Below, one piece after another: positions 30,962 to 41,800 of a DNA stretch of 64,000 bases; the stretch's first letter is position 1, and each line of letters opens with the position of its first letter. Location: the NCBI RefSeq assembly GCF_000740895.1, contig NC_025263.1:682001-746000 (forward strand). Direction: 5' to 3'. Position numbers and translations under genes: made by a program. The stretch comes from Theileria orientalis strain Shintoku (Eukaryota > Apicomplexa > Aconoidasida > Piroplasmida > Theileriidae). Below the pieces are notes generated by a model. It had not been told where the DNA came from and did no database searches. It saw only the letters and a list, made by a program, of their open reading frames with translations.

Positions 30962-33716
30962 ATGGTAAGGCCTGTGTTTATACTGGGTTTGATCAGTGTT
31001 ATGCTAGTTGGTGGATACAAACATAGTTTTAACATTCATCTGAGTCTGGTGGATGATAATGGCAGTGTACGAGTGTCCTCAGCAAAAGTGATGAACTCGG
31101 ATGATGAAAAACCTAAAACTAATGAGACACCCAGTAAAAATGAGCAACCAAGTTACAATGGGTACAGTAGGAGTGGGAACACAAGTGTTAATTCTGGGCC
31201 TTCATATGGGACTTACGGAAATAGGAACATTTCTGGCGTGAGTGATTTGAGAAAGAATGATGCTGGAGTGAAAGGTGGCAGTGAAACGGCATCTAGAAGT
31301 TCAATTTTTGGGGCATCAGTAAACAGATATAATAGTGTTACTCCCTTGAATGCCAGACAAAGCGTCACCCCCTCAACCAGTAATTACGGAAGAAGCAGTA
31401 CAGCACCGACCGTGGCCAAGTATGGTAAACCGATTCCGACCCCTAGTAAAACTAAACCAAGCTTTCCGAGAGTAGATAGTAGATACGGAAAGCCCAATGC
31501 GACATCGGCTAGCACGAGAACATATTCTACAACTTCCACAGCCAAGCCATATGTTACACCCTCCTTCACTAGACCTGTAAACAGAAGCACTGTGCCAACT
31601 ACAGGTACATCAACAAGTTATAGTAGCGGTTACACGAACAATCAGTGCATTATGAATAGGATCAACTGCTCCCTAACAGGTGTTAGTGGCGAAAAAATGG
31701 AAAATTGCTTGTCGTGTGCTAATTTAATTTATCATTCAAAAGAGTGTGACAAGTATGAACCATCATCGTTTTTATCATTGTTTTCAAAAAATGATCATAA
31801 ACCCAGTTTGAACAGACAGGCTCAGTATGGTAACTCGGATAGCAGTTCATTGTTGGAAGTAACAAATGTTGACGATTTTAAATCAGAAGGTCTGGTACCG
31901 TTAAATATTGAGCCCAAAGTCTCAGTTCACGAGTTGCTAAATTCGTACGACAACCAAGTTAATTTATAGTATATTTAATCTGCTAAAGATGCCGTAGTAA
32001 TTTTGACAATACAACACTGATACTAAAATGAATTGTTCAGAACCATGTAAGGCCAAGAGACCCTTACTGTAACGATGTTCGCTGCGTCAGACTGCTTGAT
32101 CCGGAAAGTTGTATCTCGAAACTTCCAGCTCAGAACCAATACACATGGTAGGTGTAACCCTCCGAGTTAACTATCTGTTTAAGCAACCACACGCACATAA
32201 AAACAAATAATTATCAGTGGAAGTTGTTGGATATTTGCGAACACGTTGCATTTGGAAATACTGATGTGTATGGAGAGCAAGATGAAAAGGGTCAGAAAAC
32301 TATCTGAGATGTACATCTCTTCTTGTTTGACCATGAGTTCAAGAGACGCGTGCAGTGGCGGAAACACATACCACTTTTCACAAATCATATCTCAGTTTCA
32401 ATGTAGTTTACAGATATTTAGTCATGAAAATCAGCTATTAGTCACTTATTATATGTCACAGATGCCTTACTAATTTTAACGTAGTTATACCGAGCAAAGA
32501 TGATTTAAAGTATGACGTCCCCGTCATGAACACTTGCCCTAGATGGCAAAGTCATTGGAGTAACCAGAAGCCAAACATAGAATTGTTATCACCAGAAAAC
32601 AACAAATTAAACTCATTCCGAGGATTCATATTGGTACACTTATTAACTGAAGTTATGATTTACCAATTACAATTCAAATTTTGGACCACACTTTATATGA
32701 TTTTTTAGATCAAGAGACATGAATATGATAGTAGTGAGGAGTTTATTAACCTAATCAAGGACATGGTTAAGGACAAAGGAAGTGCAGTTATAAGTATGAG
32801 GGGTCAATCTGTTCTAAAACCTGATCACGATGGGAAAAAGGTACTAAAACTGTGTCACCATAACCAGGGGTTAGTCCATTAAATAGCTTTGTTAATCTAT
32901 TCAACTAACAAAAACTTTCAAACACTAACTTAATAGAACACATGCCATGGTCATAATCGGCTATGGATCCTATTTTGACGAGAATAGTGAGAAGAGGCGT
33001 TACTGGAACATTAGGAACAGTTGGGGACCGAATTGGGGAGACGAAGGCAATTTTAAACTTGACATGGTATGCACACAATATTTAAATATCAAACATCCTA
33101 AACCAAACTCGTTTTTGTCTTTTTATTTGATTATTTAATCTATTCGAATTTACTCAATGATTATCAGGATGGACCTGATGGCTGTAACGGCAATGTTTTT
33201 GAATATGCCGGTTAGTTTATTTCATCTATTTACTTAGTATTAGTTAGTTGCCCACATTAGTACTCATGCACACAAAAATTTAGTGGTTCTAAATGTTAAA
33301 ATTCACAAAAATTCCGACCATGCCAATTATGGCTATCTTCCCGATAAGATAAGTAATCTTGGAAGTGGCAAGACCAAAAAGATAAGTGTTAAGTTCAATG
33401 ATAAGGTGTATTCAAGAATATTTTTTGAAGGTAACCCATTTATATAATCAACTATATTTATTAAAAAATCGATTAAGTTGCCTATGGCCATCAATAACAT
33501 CACTATTTACACGTCCATTCATTTACAGATGAGGGCGGTTCAAATAGTCCTTATGATTGCAACCGGGTGTTCAGTATTAACAAGAACAAGAACCAAGAGT
33601 GTGTTAACAAGTGCAAAAGGAACTTGAAACTATGTAAGGGGTACGGTCCAAAGGATATTGGAGCTTGTCTATTTTCAATCGACCATGACTACGACTGTAT
33701 GATGTGCGGTGTTTAA
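30962..33716 (+). CDS. SERA-like secreted papain-family cysteine protease
   Basis: Nine exons: 30962-31957, 32041-32147, 32218-32402, 32485-32633, 32709-32869, 32937-33066, 33168-33210, 33284 to about 33431, and about 33531-33716. A signal peptide (MVRPVFILGLISVMLVGG) is followed by about 200 Ser/Thr/Tyr/Pro-rich residues, then a Cys-containing region. The papain domain is complete after splicing: oxyanion Gln and catalytic Cys in QNQYTCGSCWIFA (joined across intron 2), CSGG, catalytic His in THAMVIIGYG, and catalytic Asn in IRNSWGPNWGDEG. A Cys-rich tail ends DYDCMMCGV. The domain order and the tail CVNKCKRNLKLC match Plasmodium SERA proteins, which act around egress. This one has the Cys-type, not Ser-type, active site. 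Confidence 0.88.
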
Positions 33717-33939
33717 TTTTAATATCATTCTTATGTTTATATAATTATCGTAAACATTCTAATGTGATTTTATTTTAATCTGTTTATTCACATACACAAT
33801 TCTACTTTAATGACCTATATATAAAATTATACAAACATGTATAATATATGTACAATGTGTATTTACTTTAGATATGTATATATGTATATACATATAACAA
33901 CACAACACACTAAACACTAGTACTTATATATAAATAGAT

Positions 33940-33964
33940 ACACATACATACATACATACATAAA
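33940..33964. repeat. ATAC microsatellite
   Basis: Run of CATA units (about six) in the A+T-rich spacer between the convergent SERA-like and ISCA2 genes. The same 275-bp spacer has several TATGTATATATG-like stretches. Confidence 0.8.
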
Positions 33965-33991
33965 TGTATCATTTAAATCTACTTTAATATA

Positions 33992-34375
33992 TTACACATC
34001 CTTCAGTTCAAATGAGTTTCCGCAGGAACACTTTCTTACTGAGTTTTGTATGTCGTCTAGGATAAACTTAGACCCTATCAGCTCTTTCTGGAAATCCAGT
34101 GTGCATCCGTTAATCACCTCACTCGACTCATGGTTACTATATATCTTTACCGTGTCGTCATCGTACACTACTATGTTCTCGCCCTCCTCTTCATTTCTCA
34201 CGTCTACGCTACTGTTTACTCCTTTATTTACTGGGTTGATTAAATTAAAGTTATACTGGAATCCTGAGCAGCCACCTCCTGTTATATTTATGTACAAATA
34301 CTTGTTTTTGGTCTCCTTTATTTGCTTCAGTCTTTGAATAGCACTTTTGCTAATCTTCAACAGTTTTACCATCAT
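33992..34375 (-). CDS. ISCA2: A-type iron-sulfur carrier protein, ISCA2/IscA-like
   Basis: HesB/IscA-family protein of 127 residues from ATG 34375 (a second ATG follows directly). It carries the three conserved cysteines: one in GGGCSGFQYNF and two in the C-terminal KCSCGNSFEL. A-type carriers help build 4Fe-4S clusters in mitochondria or, as SufA, in the apicoplast. No targeting extension is visible, so a missed upstream exon or a cryptic signal is possible. An acidic insertion (RNEEEGENIVVYDDD) interrupts the mid-domain. The gene lies 20 bp from the stop of its upstream minus-strand neighbour. Confidence 0.85.
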   Translation of the reverse strand: MMVKLLKISKSAIQRLKQIKETKNKYLYINITGGGCSGFQYNFNLINPVNKGVNSSVDVRNEEEGENIVVYDDDTVKIYSNHESSEVINGCTLDFQKELIGSKFILDDIQNSVRKCSCGNSFELKDV

Positions 34376-34395
34376 TTATTTATCACCATCCACGA

Positions 34396-35333
34396 TCATG
34401 TTGCTAGAAAGAAGTCCAGGGGCTCAATAATGTTACTAATCGGCTTATACAGTGCAGTTTTATAGTATTTTCCTGACAAAGCGCTCCTGATGACGCTCCA
34501 ATATTTGTACTTTCTAAACAGCACTACTGTCGATATCACTTTACACATTAATAAACAACTCAAATCCAGTTTAACTACTGTTCTTGAGTTTCTAGTGATC
34601 ACTTGTGTTGATCGGCTCTCCGAATCTTGATTTAAGTCCTTAGAATCCAATATTTTATACAATTCCGCGTTTCTATAGTAGCTTATTCTTGCCAAGTTTA
34701 CAAAAGATCTAAAGAATAAGATTATTAATATATTTTACCTCAACAGTAATATGAGTTTGTAATTTACCGTCCTTGCAAGAATCTTTACAAAATTATCAAA
34801 AAACAGATTATTCACTACTCTGACATTTGTTTTAAGAATAAAATGGTTGAAATGGAAGCTAATTTTAAGGGAAATTATGCCAACAACACGCGTCAAAGCC
34901 AACCTACGATTTTCTATCAAAATATCTCTACTGTGTAAATTTTGATTATCATCAAGTATTTTTTTAAAGCAATCTATGTTGAATTCCTGTGATTTTGGTT
35001 TGATATCTAGACTAGCTTGAGTGGATTCATCAATGCCCAATTCATCCTCAGTTTGTGCAAATCGAGAGGATTTTATTACGCTATTGGCCCTTATCGGTAC
35101 ATCTTCATATGAGTCTAGCTTCTTTACTAACTCAAATGATTTTGAAGCTACAAATAAAAATTAATACCAGTTAGCTAGACCAACACCATTAATACTTTAT
35201 AATCATCATCACTATAAATTATAATTAGTATTTAACCTGATTTATCTGCTTTCACACATTTTAGGCCCTTTAAGAACGTCTTTATCTTACCGCTTTTCTT
35301 TTTACGGAGAGTTACTAAAGAATTGGCTTCCAT
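34396..35333 (-). CDS. Conserved-looking protein of unknown function
   Basis: Three exons, about 270 residues: 35236-35333 (MEANSLVTLRKKKSGKIKTF), about 35151 to 34741, and about 34710-34396. The last intron is about 30 nt (GTAAAATATATT...CTTTAG), and the join gives KLILLLRSFVNLARISYYRN. The protein is basic, with a Lys-rich head, a helical middle rich in I/L/V/F/N and a hydrophobic stretch near LSCLLMCKVISTVVLF that could be a membrane span. It ends EPLDFFLAT. I recognise no domain. The exact joins restore one long frame through short introns, which supports a real gene. Confidence 0.55.
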
Positions 35334-35865
35334 CTGTACACACAACCTTTCTATTAAATTAATTATAAATGTAATTCAATATATGAACACTCATGAATCC
35401 GATTTATATTCGGACCACTTGAAGTTTGTTATATGTATTGTATTTTTATATAAATCATACATGTTTACAGATAGCCATTTATAAGTGATATTAGATACGA
35501 ATGAACACACATATATAACACACACATGAGAATATTCAAATATACAATATATTCGATTATTTAAGTCAAGACTAATTATTAAAAGTTATTTTTGATATTG
35601 ACCAATAAGTTGGATTTTGGGAACACCGAAATCAATTAATTCTCACATACGTAGTGGTATGAATGGTTAAAATACACCTGACTTCATTAATCAATAATTA
35701 ATTAAATGTGTAAAAAATAATAATGTATTTTAATCAAACATCCCTACAATCCGCAGTTGCCATTCTAACTGTCGAGACAATCTATTTAACGTTTGTAGTA
35801 TACTCTCTGTTTTGTACGATAACTCTCAATTATGATTTAGTTTACATATAATTTCGAAAAAGACA
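35334..35865. promoter_or_regulatory. Divergent promoter region upstream of BLM10
   Basis: About 530 bp of A+T-rich DNA between divergent genes. No coding sequence or RNA gene is recognised. Confidence 0.5.
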
Positions 35866-38800
35866 ATGAAAGATATTTTTAATGAGATTTATAACAACGT
35901 TCCCAAGTCGTTACCTCCCTTCATGAGGGAGCAGTACGAAGCGGACCGATCCAGGTTCTTAAAATTGTCCGAGGAGCAATGGAAAAATTTAGAAATTTAT
36001 CCATTTCTGACTTCCGTCGACAAGTACCTGCAAAACACGGTGGGCGAAAACTGTCATCCGACAGTAGAACTGTTTGACACGATAGTGCCACTCGCAAAAA
36101 AATTGTGGTTTGTTTCCATGTACAACACAATAGAGGATTTAAAAACAAGTTCATATTCAAATAATGGTAATTTTAATTCCGATCCGGGATTTGGTATGAG
36201 CCCGAACGGAGATGATGATCTATTTTCATTGTATCGCGAGGATGAAGACCTAAATCACCTCTCCTCATGCCAGAATATAATCACAATGAAGACACGAGTA
36301 CGCTCGTGTAAGCTTCTGAACACAATCTTGGAGACGTGTGTTCACCTGCTGCCATGTATCTGGGAAAAAGATAGCAGGAAGAAGTTCGATGAACTTAACA
36401 AAAAGGTGTCATTTGTGAGAGTAGAAGTGCTCCTGAGAGCATTCGAGGACTACTTCAACTCGAGTTCAATCAACAGAATGGGACACAGCTACACGAAGAG
36501 GAGAGCATGGGTGTCGTGCCTGGTAAAGCTGTCGTCGCTTATCAGAAGGATCTGGCTATACAGAAGAGAAGTGGGAGAACAGCTGATCCGCCACCTATTC
36601 CCGACCTATAATAGTAAGGAAGGAGAGAGGAACTGGGAGGAAATGGAGAAGGAGGTGGACCGCTGCGAGCTGTTCTACAAGTTCAGACTTGTGCTGCTGG
36701 CGTGCCCGAACTCGACGTTCTACGACCAGATGCTTAACGGGAACCTGCTCAGATGGTGGAAGCTGGTTAACGGAGAGGTGGTGTCATCATGGAACCCGAT
36801 GTTCCTGACATTCTTCTTCAGAGCAGCAAAGTACGCGTGGGCGCAAGGAGAGTGCCTGTGCAAGTACTTCAACGACAAGGTGCCAGTGCTGTTCAACATG
36901 CTCTACAACAGCTTCGGCCTGCCGAATAAGACGAAGGTGACGAAGTATAAGGAGACGATGCCAGGCGAGTACACGTGCCTGCTTATCAAGTCACTCAAAA
37001 TGTCGAAGAAGATGTCAAAGTTGTTAGTGTTGCTGATGCATCCGAGCAAGGATGTAGCCGTTAAGTGTGTAGACTGTGTTGATAACAACACTGAGGAAAA
37101 ATGTGGACACCAGAGCAGAGAGAGTCGTCTGGTGCTGACGGAGACGAGTGAGGGCCTAAACTGGGAGAGCTGGAAGAAGGAGGAGGAGAAGGGGCACGAC
37201 ATATTCGAGTACTTAAGGTGCCTGGTTAACGTAGTGTACCCGTACACGCACCCGTCGAACAACGGAAAGTGGTCGCTTAACATATCGCTCTTCGTCAAGT
37301 ACCTGGCGCTGGCGTACACGCGCAAGGCGATCAGAGAGAGAACAGGCTTCTCAGGAGTGTACAAAATGAACCAGTACTGCCTGCAGAGGAACGTCGAGAA
37401 CAAGGAGGAGGGTAACCTTATCGAGTACGACAAGGCTGCGCTCGACGAGAACGTGAGCGACTTGCTGTACGGAGTAAGCAAGCAGGGAATGTTCAGCAAA
37501 AACATACAAATATGCAACAACTACGAGGAGACGATTAAGAGGATATGCCACCTGTGTCCGCAGAGGTACCTGATCTCGACGGCGGAAAAGTTCATAGAAA
37601 ACTGCAACGTCGTCAATGAGCCGAACCAGCTGCTGGGATCGCTGAGACTGCTGACGCAGCTCTCGCCACTCATCGTGAGGCTGATGCCGAACGTGGTCCA
37701 CGACCTGCTTAACACACTGCTCTCATTCATTAACCTGTCGGAGCCGTTCATCACGACGCAGTCGCTGATACTGATCTCGCTCGTGGTCTCATTCGCGTCG
37801 ACAGTGACGACCTCCTCGGCAGTCACGATGGACAGCTACAACCCCCCGCACACGGAGGGTGAGCTGAGCGAGTGCCTGCGCTGCAGCTTCGAACAGTCGT
37901 TCTTCAGGTGCCACATACCGAAAAACGTGGGCATCGACTCATTCATACAGAAGCTGGAGGCGAACACGTACACGTACCTGGACGTGGTCCTCTTCATAAA
38001 CAACTTCTGCTTCTGCCACGTGGTCGATGAACTGGCCAGAAGGAAGAAAGTGGAAGAGGAGAAGAAAAAGGAGGACGAAGAAAAGAAGAAACAAGAGGAG
38101 GAGGAGAAAAGGAAGAAAGAGGAGGAAGATAAATTGAAAACGGAGAAGGCAGGAGAAGTGGAGGCCATTAGGGAGGAAGTGAAGGTGGAGACTGAGCAGG
38201 ATGGAGGCTCAGTGTCAATAAAGGACCTGGAAAGAACAAAACTAGCAGAACAGGTCGACTTAACAAAGCCAGTAGAACACGCGGACACAACAAAGCCAGT
38301 AAAACACTCAGACACAACAAAGCCAGTAGAACACTCAGACACAACAAAATCAGCAGAACAAGTATCCGAAAAGGCCCACCAAAGTAAAACAGAAGTAGAA
38401 AAGGTCCACCAAAGTAAAACAGAAGTAGAAAAGGTCCACCAAAGTAAAACAGAAGTAGAAGCTCTCGATCAGAAAAATTATGAGTATGACCTGTCGCTGG
38501 TGGACGAGCACAAGGAGCTGCTGGACAGAGTGGTGGAAATCATGAAGACGTGGACAGATAACATGCTCAACGGCCTCAACGACTGGAGCATAGTCTACTT
38601 CGACAAGATACTGGAGATGTGCAAAAACACGAGCAAGGTTAACCTGAAGGGAGCGTCGCTGATGAACACAGTGGAAGTGTCGACATTCCTGCTGGTGCGC
38701 TCGTCGCTGCTCAACCTGCTCTCGAAGCTGACGGAGGAGACGCTGACAGTGATCATCAACAAAATGATGACATTCGTTAACGAATACTCGTATAAGCTGG

Positions 38801-41800
38801 ACATAGTGAAGTACGTTATCTCGATCCTGGCGCTGCTGTCCTCAGTGAACGCAGGACTGCTGCTGAAGCTGTCGTTCACGACCATAGAGACGAACATACT
38901 TAACTCGATGAAGGAAAGCAAGGCGAGCACGAAGAATGAAGGGCGAGAAGCAGACGTCAGACTCGTCTGGTACCTCAACTGCCTGATAGGAGTGGTGAGG
39001 TTCGGAAACATCAACAACCCGCGCTACGGAGACAGGCTGAAGAAAATCGTGGAGCTGGGACTGAGCCACCACTCGAAGCAGGTCTTCAAGCTGACGGCGA
39101 AGCTGATGTACCGCCTCAACTACTCAATGCACCACCCGTACGTGGTGGTCATCAACAACAACAACTACAAAAATTACATCGTCGTCGAGGAGAAGGACGT
39201 GGGCAAGGACAAGTACAACGAGCTGCGGGAAAAACTGAGGAAGGAGTTCGAAGATAAGATCCTGGTGGGCTGGCACATGCCGGGCCCGGCTGAGTACAAG
39301 GTCTACAAGGACCTCATGGTGGGCCAGGTGGACCAGATCGACAGCCTGGCGCAGATGTTCGTGCCCAGGAGCCTGGAGAGCACCAGCAGCATCAGCACGA
39401 GCGGAAGCACAGGCTTTGAAGGCGTCGAGGCCGATGCAGCAGCGGCTGCTGACAATTTGGCGACAACGCAAGATACGGACAAGGTTGACCAGTTGGCAAC
39501 AGCTCAAGCTACCGACAAGGATGAGAAGGTGGCAACAACTCAAACGACTGAAAACGTGGAGAAGGTGGCAACTGCACCCACTACAGCCACTAGCGATAAG
39601 GACAAGTTGCAAGTAGTATCAACTATCGATAAGGACAAGTTGCAAGTAGTACCAACTATCGATAAGGACAAGGTGGCATTACCAGAAGCTGGAGCAACAA
39701 CTGAAAAACAGGATAAGGCGACAACGGAAAAGGCTGAGAAGGCCGAGGAGGAGTTGACGCTAGCAAACAGGATCAACAGGATCCTGATCGTGGCGAAGTA
39801 CCTTATGAAGTCAGTGTCGCTGATCGTGGTGCCGTCGAGCAAGAACGGATGCGGATGCACGCCGTCCTCACTCATAAATGACCTGAAGAGGCACATAGTG
39901 GAGAAGATGACGTCGACTGGCATGGAGAAGGTGGAAAAAAGCACAGTGGACGAAATGGACCTGAGGTACCTGGTGGAGGGCTACCTGATCAACGTGCTGG
40001 TGAAAATCAACAAATACCTGGACGCAAATGACCTTTTGGTGGACAGAGAGAAGATGACGAAGCTGATTAACTTCCTGGTCTCGAAGGATTTCTACTCGAA
40101 CGAGGTGACGGCGAATAACCTGGACGCACTCTTCAACTCGCTGAAGAGGAAGATACACATCAACACGTCAATCACGTGCACGAAGCCGATGGTTAAGTAC
40201 CTCTCGTTCTACTACGGAGTAAACAGCAAGTCGTACCTGCAGGAGCTGAACGACGTAGCATTCGTGAACCTGATGCAGGACCACGTTAACCACATCATCA
40301 ACTCGCTGAAGCTTAACCCGCCGACGAACCACTTCATAAGCAACTACGCGCTGACGAGGCCGCCGACAGGAAAGGACGAGGAGGTGTTCACGGAGGAGCC
40401 GCTGTCAGACGAAACGAGAGCAACAAGCTCAGACGAGTTGGACTATTTGGATAACTCGCCGGGCTCAGGGTATGCGCTGACGAGGGAAGGCAAGGTGGTA
40501 GAGCTGGAGCAGCCAGAAGAGTCGAGAGCGGGTGCAGAAGTGACAAAAATGGAATTGTTGCAGAAGATAAAGACGCACTCCTCGGACTCGACAGACCTGA
40601 GCACAGTGGACTACGCGAAGTCAGAAGACCTGGAAGCGGCTAAGTCGGACACGATGGAGCCGAGCGACGCGAGCACAATGTACATGTCGAGAGTGGACGA
40701 CTCAAACGAGGCGAGCAACGACGAGGTCAATGACGAGGTCAATGACGAGGCCAGCGAGGCAGTCAAGGACGTGGTAAAGCAGTTGGCGTCTGATGATGAC
40801 AACAACAACACTGAGGATGATGCCAAGGATAACGAGAGTAGCAGCAAAAACACTGAGGATGATGCCAAGGATAAGGCGGGTGATGATGCCAATAACTATT
40901 CCAACAATAACAAGGGTGGCAGCAACGAGAACAATAAAACTACACTAAAAAAAACAAAGAAAACGCTGGCGTTGAGTAAGGCGACGGAGCTGCAGGAAAG
41001 TGGCCCTGTGGATCCCAAAGTGGTCACAGTGATGGGAAGGGAGCTGCTGGACATGCTGGTCACGAAGATGTGCGTCAGCCACTACAAAAACGTGAGCAGC
41101 AACTCGCAGCAGGTCCTGAAGAACATCATGTTCCTCCACAAAAACACGAAGTACTACGTGATCAACGCACTGCTGGACCAGCTCAACGGCCTGCTGGACA
41201 GCATGTCCCAGGCTAGCGAGGAGGGAGGAAAGGAGAAGGAAAGCTTCGGAGACCAGGTGCTGGAAAACATCATCACGTTCTTCGACATGGCGACGCTGAA
41301 CTACATAGTGGTGAACCTGACCCTGCTGGAGAAGTTCCTGCGCTTCATGATGAAGGTGATCTCGCAGTCGAACAACAAGGACTCGCTGATGAGCAAGTAC
41401 GACCTGCTCTTCATCCAGTACCTGAACCTGCGTGAGTCGCCGACGCACCACAAGCGCACGGGCGGCTGCGAGCTCCACCCCGAGGGCTGGAAGGGCAGCT
41501 ACGGACCTAGCACGGGGCGCGTGCGGAGGCTGCTGCGGAACCTGGAGGCGCTGGTGATCAACCACTGGAGAAGCAACCTCTACTACTGCGCGCTACTGCT
41601 GGTCTACTGCGAACACGTGAAGAACGAGCCCTTCTTCAGCAGCTTCTTCACGCAGATGTGCCAGAGCTCGACGAACCACTACGTGCTCTCACTCTCGCTG
41701 CAGGGCCTGCTGATTGTGCTGAAGAACCTGAACGCGCAGGCGCTCGAGGCCCAGGAGGCCACGCGGAGCTGGTCGGAGGCGCAGGAGAGGACGCGGGCGA

